From Saprospiraceae bacterium (GTDB lineage Bacteria; Bacteroidota; Bacteroidia; Chitinophagales; Saprospiraceae), in NCBI GenBank assembly GCA_028280415.1, contig JANQLV010000048.1, positions 124,001-188,000 of the forward strand: a stretch of DNA of 64,000 bases, in the 5' to 3' direction. Below, one piece after another: positions 35,020 to 44,557 of this stretch. The notes under the pieces were generated by a model. That model had not been told where the DNA came from, ran no database searches, and was given only the letters and a program-made list of their open reading frames with translations. How positions within the stretch are numbered: the first letter of the stretch is position 1; every line of letters starts with the position of its first letter. The translations under genes were made by a program, and so were the position numbers.

Positions 35020-35556
35020 ATGAACAGATTGACGATTGAGAAAAATAAAGAGAGCTGCAAAATAACCCTCCAGCCGAAACGAATTGGCTGGATAGCAAAA
35101 GCAATTCTTTTTGTAGTTACCTTAAGTGCAATGCTCATCCCGGTCTATGTACTCTTTACTAAAGATGCCAGTCAGGGGCAAATTATCATGGCTATTCTCA
35201 GTGGATTTTGTGCCGCTTTTCTGATTCGCTTGGCAATGTGGAATTTATTTGGAAAAGAAATCTTTGAGGTCAGTGATCAGGCAGTAAAGCACTATATCGA
35301 CTATCAATTTTTTAAGGATACTCTTTATCGTTCTGAAAACAAAAATCAAATCGCTTTTCACGCCATTGCACAGGATACTGAAAAATCCGCTTCGGAACTT
35401 TTGGATAGTATTCCGGTGACAGAAACCAGGGAGAATTTTCATTTAGCCATTTCCGATAACAATAGCCAGCTCAGTCAATCCAATCTCTATCTCAGCGCTA
35501 CCCAGATCAAGGATGTCCTTGATGAAATCCTGCGACTTCGCAATAAGCAGATTTAG
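35020..35556 (+). CDS. Predicted inner-membrane protein, unknown function
   Basis: About 178 residues from ATG 35020; a GTG at 35011 is possible. Two transmembrane segments are visible (WIAKAILFVVTLSAMLIPVYVLF, split as WIAKAILFVV and TLSAMLIPVYVLF, and IIMAILSGFCAAFLIRLAMW), flanked by an N-terminal beta-like stretch and a soluble C-terminal half of about 100 residues (EVSDQAVKHYIDYQFFKD, NLYLSATQIKDVLDEIL). The architecture recalls small PH-like or YcxB-like membrane proteins, but I cannot assign one. It ends 9 bp before the 3' end of the convergent AAA+ ATPase gene. Confidence 0.65.
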   Translation: MNRLTIEKNKESCKITLQPKRIGWIAKAILFVVTLSAMLIPVYVLFTKDASQGQIIMAILSGFCAAFLIRLAMWNLFGKEIFEVSDQAVKHYIDYQFFKDTLYRSENKNQIAFHAIAQDTEKSASELLDSIPVTETRENFHLAISDNNSQLSQSNLYLSATQIKDVLDEILRLRNKQI

Positions 35557-35565
35557 GAAACCGCT

Positions 35566-38500
35566 CTAAAATCGACCGATCAATTCCAGTAAATAAACAC
35601 ATTTGATAAACTCCCGATTCGTACCCTCCACCTCGGTCTGTCCGGCAGTAGAATAAAAGAGTGATCTAAGCTCTCTTAAACATCCTTCGATATGTCGAAT
35701 AGATAGTATCAAAACTCTGAGATGCTCATATTTTTCCACATCGGCTGATTGCAATTGGGACAGTCGCCTGCTTACCAGATTTTGCCCATTGATAAAATGA
35801 TCATATAGCTCGAAAAACTCAAGTGGACTGTAGCCCTGAAAATCCTTTAATCGACGCAAGGCAACTTTGGCGGCTTCTTCCGGCCCAATTGTTAAATCCG
35901 AGTTATTTCGGATACTTTGAAAATAGTTCCGAATTTGATTTTGGAGATTCTCTCTTTTTACCTTCTCATCGGCTTTGGGTAATAATATAAACTCTATAAA
36001 TTGTTGACCGTAATAAACAGCTTTTCCAAAGGCATCGTCAGGCGCACGATCCATTTTAAAAAAGGAGCGTACCAAATCCCTGATGGTAACAAATTGGTTT
36101 TTCCCCGGGCTGCGAAGCTGATCGTAATAATCCCGGTCGATAAACTCCGGAGCGTAATCGTATTCTACTACTTCTATCCTCGACCAAAAATCTGCTGTAA
36201 ATGGTTCATCATCCTGTCGATACATCGAACCCAGGTTAGCAGCAGCACAGAGCAAAATATTCTCTCCAATACGGTAAAGTGTACCATCCGGTGCAATGAA
36301 ATTATCACTACCTGCAAAAAAGGGATTTAATGATTTTCTCAAGGCTTCGGGCCATTCCTTGATCTCTTCGATATTGATCAGACTGTGTGCTGTGGTGATC
36401 GCTTTCGTAAAACCGGCAGGGGTAGAATAGGGTCCGTATTCCCCGAATTTAATGGAAGTCACCAGGCTGTTTTTGGTTTGCCACTTATCCGCAGCGTGCT
36501 CAAAATACTCCCTGTTCATAATCGAGGAAATAAATTGCAGGAAAGCACTTTTTCCGGTACTCGGAGGTCCGGAAAGCAGTATAATCCCTGAGCCACTTAT
36601 CAGTTGCAGTTTGGCTTTAATGACAAACTCCTGAAGCTTCTCCTGGAAGTAAGGGGTATCATCGATGAAGTCCGGTGAAACCTTGGGAACATATCTCTCC
36701 CGTTTCCGTTCGAGATATTCCCGGTGCGCTTTTTCCAGGGCGCATCGCAGGGCTTTACGGGCTACTTCATCCTTGGGCGCTAAACTCTTAAGAGTATTTT
36801 TATTGAACTGTGGATAGTTTTCTACCTTGATGTTTTCGGTATAAATATTCCAAACCGCATCTAACAGCTCATAGCTATGCTCTTCCTGAATATATTTTTC
36901 ATAATGATCAAAAAAGGAAGCATAGTCTTCTTCGGTAATCTCAAAGGCTTTGCCCGCTTTAAGATTCTCCGTCGTGCTGGGACGAAAAACTTCCTTATCC
37001 GTACTTCGGATAAAAGTGACCATATATGTATCGGCTAAACCTTTCTTTTCAATGAGTTCGAGATGCCAGCTTGGAAAATTGCGTACTGTTGAATCCAGGT
37101 CGACAAATAAATCCGGATCGTTTTGTATAAAAGCATATTTTCCTTCGAAGGCGACCATCTTTTCAAGGTCAGCACGGTTGCGTTCCAGTATCCTGCGCTC
37201 TAGGCGCCGCCGCAGTTCCATAGCTAAACGGACATCCCGATAGTTTTTCTCCAGCTTGCTAATATCGCTCAGAATCTGTTGATGAGTAGCATTGACAGAT
37301 AGTTCCAGGTCTGAAAAACTTCCACTGTGGTGGAGCACGAAGAAATCGATACTTTTCTGTATCATACCGGCTAATTGCAATTTGGCAGCCATGCGCTCTG
37401 CTTCTTTTCTTTCGATTTCCGCTTTGAGGGATGCTTGCCTTTTTTCAACTGCTTTATAAAGCCGGTTTTGAATTCCGGATGGGGAAAGTTTTTGCTCTTT
37501 GGCGATGTTTTGCAAAACGAAAGGCTGCTTTAGCAGAGCCATCAACTCTAAAGCTGCGGGATGAACACTGAGCAAAATTTCCAGCCTGCGTGGATCGTGG
37601 GTATCCTGAATTGCTTTTTCAATTTGCTCGATCTCTCCCGAAATGAATTTTTGCAAAATTGTTCCATCCTTGGCGATCTGATCTGAAAAAGCGCGATTCA
37701 ACTCTTGCTGAATTACTTTAAATTCGCTAATAACACCGGCTTTGTTTTCGGGCATTATCACGCGAAGTTCTTCCTCGTATTTTCGAATGCTATTGAGAAT
37801 ATCCCGATAAGCATCCGGATCTTTTAATTGATCGATCTCGTCGCGGTAGCTTTTTGTAGTCTGTAAAATATCTTCTGCTCTTTTTAATTCTACCAGGTTT
37901 TTGACATGTTTTTCTATTGGTCGAATAATGCTATTGATGGTAGATTGTAGACGTTGGCCTACCAGGAAAATGCCTTCTTTTTCCGCATAAGTGCTTAATT
38001 CTTCCGCAATATTCTGGCGGGCAATTGCTATCTTGTTTTGGATTTTCAGGAGCTTTTCATAACTGTTTTCGGCATTGGCGAGCATATGCTCTATATTCGT
38101 TTCAAAATCGTATCTGGCAACTTCGATAGCCGATGGTAGTTTCTTTTTAGGTTGGGGCTTTTCTTCCGTGACCACTTTGGCAAACTGTGTTTTGGTAAAC
38201 AAACGCTCTCCTTTGAAAAGATAGGATAAGCTTTTGATGACCGAGCCAAAATGCTTTTGATCTTCTTCCAACTCCAGTTCGTTGACATTGGTTTTGATTT
38301 TTATCAGCTGATTGCTTTTTTGCTTTTTGACAATCAGGCTGCCTTCCTGGTCAATTTCGAAATGGCGGGCGTATTTTCCCAGCTTTGCTATTTCCTGAGG
38401 ATGATCATTTGTAATATCGAGGGCAATAATCTCGCCTTCGCGATTTCGCATAAATAAAACAGTAAGATTCTCATCCGCTCTAATCCAGTCGGCGTACTCC

Positions 38501-39495
38501 GGTAATACAATTTTCTTTGGCCATTTATGAGGAACAATAGACCGGTGGGTATTGATGATGGTGACTTCCTGTGTGCTTGTTAAAGCAATGATAATATTTA
38601 TATCGGAAGCCAGTACCTGATAACAATTATTGATTAATTCCAGCTCTAATGTATTATCGGTATTATCGATTAAACTATCAATTGTAAGTTTGGAAGGACT
38701 ATGATAAAGTTTATAACGGGGCGTTTCGAAGTATTCTTCGTAAGCATCGGCATCAAAAAATGCTTTGACATCTTCTGTTCTGAAAACCAAAGCCTGTTCG
38801 AATTTAGTGATATCCTGAGTGCGGGTTATCATCCACTTATTCGGGGGCAGAAGTAGGCCATCCACACTTTGCGTCTCGATGATTACCGCTACACCGCTCC
38901 GCTTATTCAGCGGCGTAATTATGATATTATCATTGGGCGTGATATGGACATAGCCATTATCGGATTTTTGTTGGTTGACAATGATTGCTTTGAGCAATTC
39001 ACTATAAGTTTCGAAACGACTTTCGAGCAGGGTTTCTGTTTTAAGACGATCATTACTGATACCGATTTTATGGAAATATTGTTTGATTGATTTATCATCC
39101 ACCGCCAAACCATGTTTAGCTTTGAGCCCCTCTATAAAGTTTCCCTGACCGGCAGCAAAAGTATCTTCCAGTAAACTTTGGTAGAAATCCGGATGCTCTG
39201 CTTTTTTCAGGTCGACCTGTCTGAGGTTGGCAAGTAAGGTCTCGCTTCCGATTTCATCTTGCTTCGTATAATTATTGGGTAAATAATGATCAATATCGAT
39301 CAGTTGTCCCTGTGCATTATAAAAGCTAAGATTGGGGCTAGCTTTATAAAGAACGACCAGAATATCCTCAATGGGTGTTTCTCCGTACAGTACATGAATA
39401 TTTTCGATCTCTAGTGCTTGTACATCAATATGTGTATCCTTCTCGAAATGATCCGCTAAGCTTTGAAAAGTGAATTGTTCCTGTATAGTCCGCAT
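35566..39495 (-). CDS. Large AAA+ ATPase with long coiled coil (DUF3686/'DNA repair ATPase'-like)
   Basis: The product has 1309 residues, cytosolic. Residues 1-180 are mixed helix; 185-400 are beta-rich (GYVHITPNDNIIITPLNKRS, IIIALTSTQEVTIINTHRSI) and may form a propeller-like fold; 450-780 are coiled coil with charged heptads; 940-1130 are a AAA+ module with Walker A GPPSTGKS (976-983), a Walker B-like LINIEEI (1039-1045, lacking the usual Asp), sensor-1 Asn in LCAAAN and a possible Arg finger in FWSRIEVVEY; 1140-1309 are a helical lid. The overall plan fits proteins annotated as ATPase involved in DNA repair (DUF3686), from memory. It diverges from a VWA gene, so a MoxR/RavA-type ATPase/VWA machine is likely. 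No DNA-repair role is shown by the sequence. Confidence 0.85.
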   Translation of the reverse strand: MRTIQEQFTFQSLADHFEKDTHIDVQALEIENIHVLYGETPIEDILVVLYKASPNLSFYNAQGQLIDIDHYLPNNYTKQDEIGSETLLANLRQVDLKKAEHPDFYQSLLEDTFAAGQGNFIEGLKAKHGLAVDDKSIKQYFHKIGISNDRLKTETLLESRFETYSELLKAIIVNQQKSDNGYVHITPNDNIIITPLNKRSGVAVIIETQSVDGLLLPPNKWMITRTQDITKFEQALVFRTEDVKAFFDADAYEEYFETPRYKLYHSPSKLTIDSLIDNTDNTLELELINNCYQVLASDINIIIALTSTQEVTIINTHRSIVPHKWPKKIVLPEYADWIRADENLTVLFMRNREGEIIALDITNDHPQEIAKLGKYARHFEIDQEGSLIVKKQKSNQLIKIKTNVNELELEEDQKHFGSVIKSLSYLFKGERLFTKTQFAKVVTEEKPQPKKKLPSAIEVARYDFETNIEHMLANAENSYEKLLKIQNKIAIARQNIAEELSTYAEKEGIFLVGQRLQSTINSIIRPIEKHVKNLVELKRAEDILQTTKSYRDEIDQLKDPDAYRDILNSIRKYEEELRVIMPENKAGVISEFKVIQQELNRAFSDQIAKDGTILQKFISGEIEQIEKAIQDTHDPRRLEILLSVHPAALELMALLKQPFVLQNIAKEQKLSPSGIQNRLYKAVEKRQASLKAEIERKEAERMAAKLQLAGMIQKSIDFFVLHHSGSFSDLELSVNATHQQILSDISKLEKNYRDVRLAMELRRRLERRILERNRADLEKMVAFEGKYAFIQNDPDLFVDLDSTVRNFPSWHLELIEKKGLADTYMVTFIRSTDKEVFRPSTTENLKAGKAFEITEEDYASFFDHYEKYIQEEHSYELLDAVWNIYTENIKVENYPQFNKNTLKSLAPKDEVARKALRCALEKAHREYLERKRERYVPKVSPDFIDDTPYFQEKLQEFVIKAKLQLISGSGIILLSGPPSTGKSAFLQFISSIMNREYFEHAADKWQTKNSLVTSIKFGEYGPYSTPAGFTKAITTAHSLINIEEIKEWPEALRKSLNPFFAGSDNFIAPDGTLYRIGENILLCAAANLGSMYRQDDEPFTADFWSRIEVVEYDYAPEFIDRDYYDQLRSPGKNQFVTIRDLVRSFFKMDRAPDDAFGKAVYYGQQFIEFILLPKADEKVKRENLQNQIRNYFQSIRNNSDLTIGPEEAAKVALRRLKDFQGYSPLEFFELYDHFINGQNLVSRRLSQLQSADVEKYEHLRVLILSIRHIEGCLRELRSLFYSTAGQTEVEGTNREFIKCVYLLELIGRF

Positions 39496-39515
39496 TTATA
39501 TGGATGATTTTGTAA

Positions 39516-39546
39516 CAAACATAGAAATAAATAGGATGTTACCCAA
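39516..39546 (-). promoter_or_regulatory. Promoter of the large AAA+ ATPase gene
   Basis: On the minus strand TTG (39544-39546), a 20-bp spacer and TATGTTTG (39516-39523) form a full Bacteroidota promoter, 20 bp before the ATG at 39495. The rest of the 189-bp divergent region to 39684 is AT-rich, and I could not place a matching box for the VWA gene. Confidence 0.75.
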
Positions 39547-39684
39547 AATAGTTTAATATTGCTATTACCGTTTTTTTCTTAGGCAAGTACTGTAAAAAAA
39601 TCGACCAGTAATTATTGAACAATGTTAGCATCGCATTGGTGAATTTGTACATTTATTTTTTATATAAAAAAGGCAGTAAGGCAC

Positions 39685-42195
39685 ATGCAGGAAGTTCCTG
39701 ATTTACTATTAAGTAAAGGTTTTACAACTGGCCAGATTCGCTTCTGGAATGGCTTACAGAGCGCTTTTGCTTCTGAAAAAAGAATTCTGGTTGAATTTGA
39801 TCCGGAGCAGTACGAGAAAGGCTACTGGCAAATGTATATTGCGCCGGAACGCGGGAAAAGTTCCTCCCGGTATATTCGAAACAAGGATTTGCAGTTGCAG
39901 TTGAATGAGGATTTGGAGAAATGTTTTAATGATCCGGGTTTTAGGGTAAATCAAACTTTTTGGGGAAATATGGGGAAATCTCTTCAGTGGAGAGGTTGCT
40001 TCGTACCTTATCAAGAGATACTGACACTGCATCATCGTGATCTGAGGAATCATCTCATTTTTCTACATTTAAAAATCGAATATTTTCCCTATATTAATTT
40101 TCTTTCAACGATCAAGCAGCAAAGCATCTTATTGGAAAAACAGAATATTCCTTTGCCTTTGATTGCAATTTGGTACTACTTTGTTTTTTATACAGATTTT
40201 TTAAAAGAGGTAGCCCTTAAGGATGCGGATCGTTTTAAAGCTGTTAAAACGGCTTTAGCAGAACATTTCAGTAGTTTAAGGTTTGATGAAAAATTGCCAT
40301 CTGCACAAATTGTAGAGATTCTTTTTCAAATAGTAGAACAAGCTCATTCAACAACAAGTGATTCAGGATTGATTGATCGACTAATCAAACAATCGCTTCC
40401 TCCAGTACAAGTCTTTTTCGAATTATATCGCAAAAATATTGAAGAATACGCGGCAAGCGCATATGCACCGCTTAAAAAAGTAGTGATTAGAGATCGGGAA
40501 AATCAGCTTAGAGATCATTTCTTCTCTGTTTGTCTTGAAGATTTGAATCTTATAAAAGTTCAGGACTTACTGGATGATGCATCCGGTTATTCTTTTTTGT
40601 CCCAATTGCCTGAATGGTTTATTGATCATTTTGGCAAAAACAGGAGAAAGAGCATGACCGATCGCCTAAAAGATGTGCTTGGTGATGCGACGATTATGGA
40701 ACGTATTCAGGCCATGAGGGACAAAGCAAAATCCAGTCCGCAACCAGGCTTACAACCCGAAGAGATACCTTTTTCTAATCAAAAAGAGCAACAGTGGCAT
40801 CAACTGAATCCGGAAGAGCGAACAGATCTGCTAAATGCTGCTTCGGATAATTTAGAGGGAAGTCAACTTGAATCTTTAGAAACGGTAACCTATCAGCGAT
40901 GGATGAGGCATAACGAAAACCTTTTGAATAAACTGACGATGCCCTTTATCATCTGGGAGATACATCAGGAACAATTGATTCCGCAATGGAACTGCTTCGG
41001 TGCGGAACGTGCTAAAAGTTTGGAGAAGGAATTTTGGAAAAAGCGGGCAAAAGAAAAAAAGGAGCTTGAGATATTGGAAAAAATGCTCCCTGAATTATAT
41101 AAAAAACAGACCAAATACGCCTTTAAAAAATTTATTGCCGGTTTTAAAGGCTTTGAATATATAGTGGCGCAGGATCGTTGGGAAGAAGCCCTGGAACAGC
41201 ACTGGATTACCATTGAAAACCGTTCCGGTTACCGGATGCGACGCATGCAGGAGTATGGCATTCTCGAATCCCACGAAAAACTCAATGATCGCAAAGAACT
41301 GTGGCTCGATGAAATGCTCAATATCGAAGAAGAAGTAAAACCTTATATACTTTTTGTACGTCAGGCTTTTCAGGCGGCATTGCCTGTTCGCAGGACCGTT
41401 GAATTTGATCCCTATCGCCATAGTCACGATGGCGTCGAATTTGATCCCGAAACTATTCAGGATCAGAATAAATGGATGCGAGCGAATGTAATGCGTACCT
41501 TAAAGCGCAAGGTGGATCAGGGAGAAATAGATCAGGTAAACACTTTTTGTCTGGATGCCTCCGGTTCGATGGATCATGAACCCATGCGCAACCTGTTTAA
41601 GATTCTTTATCTCCTGATTCTCGGATTGGAAGATCGAAAATCCTATGATGCAGTACATTTTTTCAATCACTATTTTATAGAAACGGCCAATTTTTCCAAT
41701 ATCTATACGAATCGAAAATTATTATTCAAAGTACTGCTTCGTATTGCAACCATTGGTGAGAAAGGGGTGATTTACGGCGGTGGTGGTGGAACGAATATCA
41801 GTGATGGAGTAGAAAAATGCCATGAGCGTATGATGAAGTTTATCCGGGAACTGAAGGCCGACGACCCGGAGAGAAATATAGTTAGTTCGCTGTTTGTCAT
41901 TACAGATGGAGAACCCTCTATGGGGATTATGGATATGGATGAATTAAGGGATTTTATTGAATCGAGAAGAGTGCTTGACGATGTGGCTATTAAAGGAATT
42001 TATATCAAACCCGAAGAGGAAGAGGGGCAATTTGTTCCACATATTTTTGGCGCAAATAATTTTGTAGAGACGACGGATTTTCACGATGCGGTTGATAAAT
42101 TTGTACAGATCATGACGCAAACCTATAAGGCTCAGAGAAAAGCTTTTAAATGGAAGAAAAAACAAGCGAAACAACAGCATAATATGGAATTGTGA
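39685..42195 (+). CDS. VWA-domain protein paired with the AAA+ ATPase
   Basis: The product has 836 residues with no signal peptide. The first 600 residues are helical, unassigned and rich in aromatic and charged residues, with a basic coiled coil around 440-480. Residues 618-815 are a von Willebrand factor A domain with an intact MIDAS: DASGS (624-628), the Thr in GGGGGTN (703) and the Asp in ITDGEPS (741). The C-terminal tail is Lys/Gln-rich. AAA+ ATPase/VWA pairs such as RavA-ViaA, NorQ-NorD and BchI-BchD remodel partner proteins or insert metal ions. Here the ATPase gene diverges 189 bp upstream and a third gene follows 82 bp downstream, suggesting one functional module. Confidence 0.87.
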   Translation: MQEVPDLLLSKGFTTGQIRFWNGLQSAFASEKRILVEFDPEQYEKGYWQMYIAPERGKSSSRYIRNKDLQLQLNEDLEKCFNDPGFRVNQTFWGNMGKSLQWRGCFVPYQEILTLHHRDLRNHLIFLHLKIEYFPYINFLSTIKQQSILLEKQNIPLPLIAIWYYFVFYTDFLKEVALKDADRFKAVKTALAEHFSSLRFDEKLPSAQIVEILFQIVEQAHSTTSDSGLIDRLIKQSLPPVQVFFELYRKNIEEYAASAYAPLKKVVIRDRENQLRDHFFSVCLEDLNLIKVQDLLDDASGYSFLSQLPEWFIDHFGKNRRKSMTDRLKDVLGDATIMERIQAMRDKAKSSPQPGLQPEEIPFSNQKEQQWHQLNPEERTDLLNAASDNLEGSQLESLETVTYQRWMRHNENLLNKLTMPFIIWEIHQEQLIPQWNCFGAERAKSLEKEFWKKRAKEKKELEILEKMLPELYKKQTKYAFKKFIAGFKGFEYIVAQDRWEEALEQHWITIENRSGYRMRRMQEYGILESHEKLNDRKELWLDEMLNIEEEVKPYILFVRQAFQAALPVRRTVEFDPYRHSHDGVEFDPETIQDQNKWMRANVMRTLKRKVDQGEIDQVNTFCLDASGSMDHEPMRNLFKILYLLILGLEDRKSYDAVHFFNHYFIETANFSNIYTNRKLLFKVLLRIATIGEKGVIYGGGGGTNISDGVEKCHERMMKFIRELKADDPERNIVSSLFVITDGEPSMGIMDMDELRDFIESRRVLDDVAIKGIYIKPEEEEGQFVPHIFGANNFVETTDFHDAVDKFVQIMTQTYKAQRKAFKWKKKQAKQQHNMEL

Positions 42196-42277
42196 TAAAC
42201 AGAAATGATTAAATGTTTTACCATTGCGTATTTGTTGAGCAACGGGGCAAAATTCAATCATGGGAAAATAAAAGAAT

Positions 42278-44368
42278 ATGAAAACAAGGATTAATCCGGG
42301 GACAAAGATTGGAGGAATTTCCTGCAAAGCTTATTTGTTTGCAGGAGATATTGTGATTGTCTGGATGCACGATGGTAGTTGTAATGTTTTTAAAAAAGAA
42401 AGCATTGATAAAAAAGCCGTAGCCTATAAAATTGAAGGACAGAATATTCTGGAAGTTATGATCCCTGATCAGCATGAGCTGATTATTTTTAAAACCAGGG
42501 ACAAGGCATACTTTCGCGATTTTAATAATCGTATGATAGAAGAAGCTGATACCTGGGTGGACTATTATTTTGAACCACTGACCTCCAGTTTTTACCGGAA
42601 AGACCTTCGGGGTAATTGGTATGATATCGAAGGCTACCGATTGGCTGCGCCTGTATTTTTAAAAGACAATGTTTTGTGTTCCTTAGAGGGGAAGGTTAGC
42701 CGGAGGTCTATAACTTTTAGAAATCAGCAGGTGGTGATAAGCCCGGCTGCTCAACTGATTCAACTTGGGAAACTGGTCTATGATACAAATCTGGAGTTGG
42801 TCAATTATTTTGGAGAGAAAATTACGGGATTGGGCAATAAGTATATTAAGTTTAGTCCCAGAGATGTTTTGCAGGAAGTCTTATTGGGACTCAATCGACC
42901 TGCTTTTATAAATGAATTCACCAAAGAACCTTATTTGCTTTATAATGAGGAAGTTACTGGACATGTACAAACAGTTACGAAAGGAAATCATCGCTTTGAA
43001 GTATTCAAATCTGCTACTCGAAAATATATAGTAGAGCATCAGTCGGATAATGTATTTAGTTATGATGATGAACCGGTTCTCCTGGATTTTAATACCTATA
43101 TAAAAATGGGGCGCCATGAGTTGATCGCTGCCAAGTTGAAAAAAGCGCAATTTTATATGGAAATAAATTATAAAGTTGCCTTTTCGCTACCCAATATTGC
43201 TGATCGTATCATAGCTATAGATATGGATGTTGTCAAGATTGGACAGGACGATCTTTTTAATATAAAAACGATGACGACTGCACTGGTTTACAATGAGACC
43301 AGGGCTACTGTTTTTACGATTGAAGGGGGGACCATTCGACCGGAAGCGATCAAAACGGTTTCGCATTTTGAAAACCATTATGCTTATGTGATTATTGAAG
43401 GTGTGCAGAAGCTTTTTTATAAGAAGCATCAATCTGTAGTAAGGCTGGGGGAGGAGCATTTGGAAATTGCGGAAATATCCGGGGAGCAGGACTCCAAGCT
43501 TTTGAATGCCAGGGATATTGATGGACGGGAAATTGTTCTGGATGCCCGGAAGGGACTGGATGAATTGAGTCTTGCGATGAGTACTGAACGAACCATTACG
43601 AGGGCTATCGGAATGCCTCGGGAGCTTGGGCACTATGTCCTGCAAAACGTCAGGTTGCAAACGCTTGGAGGCTCCGAACCCCGGGTGATCAATCTGAACG
43701 AAGAAAATATGCCGGTGTTTACATTACCCGAAGATTTAAGGGAATTTCCCGAACGGGACAATCTCTCCGGCTTTCACGCCAATCCGGTCTTGTCCATTGA
43801 CTTTGATTCCCTTTTGGAAATCGATGGCCACCAATTTCTGACAGCAGAATTCTTATCCTTTTTCGGGAATACGCATACCGTTGTGTTACAGGAAAATAGC
43901 GCAAAACCTTTACACCTGGAAGGTGCCGGGCATCGCAATGAATTAATTACGGGTTTTGATCCTTCCACCTTGTCCAAATCCTATTTTTTAGGGACACATC
44001 GAATGATCGGTGCATATACGCTCACTGAAGAACTAAAAGCCAGTGAACTTCTTTTTGCTTTGGATATTCAAAGCAGCTGGATTTCTTTCTACGAATCCTA
44101 TTTGCCCATACTGAAAAAAGTAGTAGAGTTAAGAGGCGAAAAAGACTGGGAGTATTTGCTTTTTGAATTGCGGGAGATTTCCGGTTCGAATGAGTATATC
44201 GCTGTAGAAAAAAATGAACCATATCGCGTCCTGGTGGAAAAGAAAAAAGGAAAGCCCGTTCCTAAAATTGTAAAAAGTAAAGAAAAAGTACTCAAAACGC
44301 CAGAAGAGATTTCTATCATCAAAAAGATTTTTCTCAAGGACCCCGGTTTTTTAATGGAAGTGGACTGA
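42278..44368 (+). CDS. Beta-rich protein of unknown family, third gene of the AAA+/VWA locus
   Basis: The product has 696 residues, without signal peptide or membrane segment. I recognise no family. It is dominated by short beta strands separated by polar turns (ISCKAYLFAGDIVIVWMHDG, ELIIFKTRDKAYFRDFNNR, YAYVIIEGVQKLFYKK, ATVFTIEGGTIRPEAI). Several segments of the form YDTNLELVNYFGEKI or YRKDLRGNWYDIEGY recall WG-type or propeller repeats, so a propeller-like scaffold is possible. The last 100 residues are helical and Lys-rich (IPKIVKSKEKVLK-like, EEISIIKKIFLKD). It follows the VWA gene on the same strand, 82 bp apart, so it is probably co-expressed and could be the target, adaptor or effector of the ATPase/VWA pair. 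The function is unknown. Confidence 0.72.
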   Translation: MKTRINPGTKIGGISCKAYLFAGDIVIVWMHDGSCNVFKKESIDKKAVAYKIEGQNILEVMIPDQHELIIFKTRDKAYFRDFNNRMIEEADTWVDYYFEPLTSSFYRKDLRGNWYDIEGYRLAAPVFLKDNVLCSLEGKVSRRSITFRNQQVVISPAAQLIQLGKLVYDTNLELVNYFGEKITGLGNKYIKFSPRDVLQEVLLGLNRPAFINEFTKEPYLLYNEEVTGHVQTVTKGNHRFEVFKSATRKYIVEHQSDNVFSYDDEPVLLDFNTYIKMGRHELIAAKLKKAQFYMEINYKVAFSLPNIADRIIAIDMDVVKIGQDDLFNIKTMTTALVYNETRATVFTIEGGTIRPEAIKTVSHFENHYAYVIIEGVQKLFYKKHQSVVRLGEEHLEIAEISGEQDSKLLNARDIDGREIVLDARKGLDELSLAMSTERTITRAIGMPRELGHYVLQNVRLQTLGGSEPRVINLNEENMPVFTLPEDLREFPERDNLSGFHANPVLSIDFDSLLEIDGHQFLTAEFLSFFGNTHTVVLQENSAKPLHLEGAGHRNELITGFDPSTLSKSYFLGTHRMIGAYTLTEELKASELLFALDIQSSWISFYESYLPILKKVVELRGEKDWEYLLFELREISGSNEYIAVEKNEPYRVLVEKKKGKPVPKIVKSKEKVLKTPEEISIIKKIFLKDPGFLMEVD

Positions 44369-44425
44369 TGGAATAGAAGATGAAGGGAGCAGCTTTTGAA
44401 CCGGGGTTATCCACCAACACAGCGC

Positions 44426-44470
44426 GTAACAAACCAGTATATCTTGTATCAAGGATACACTGGTTGTTAC
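44426..44470. terminator. Long imperfect intergenic hairpin between convergent genes
   Basis: GTAACAAACCAGTATATC (44426-44443) pairs with GATACACTGGTTGTTAC (44454-44470), about 17 bp with one bulged A and one G-T pair. It lies between the ends of the 42278 (plus) and 44558 (minus) genes. There is no T-run, so factor-dependent or weak bidirectional termination is the best guess. Confidence 0.5.
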
Positions 44471-44557
44471 ACTTAGCTTATTATTAAAAGATGATGTATA
44501 AATTCATTTTAAAAACCTCCAATTATAAGGACATCCATGAAGTCCGGCGAATCTTTT

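Noticed and set aside
35566-39495. Calling the AAA+ protein a DNA-repair enzyme
   Set aside because: No nuclease, helicase or DNA-binding motif is visible; the name exists only as a family label, and the VWA neighbour points to a remodelling ATPase.
43187-43660. 157-codon minus-strand frame inside the third gene of the AAA+/VWA locus
   Set aside because: Antisense shadow; the plus-strand gene is continuous and has better codon composition.
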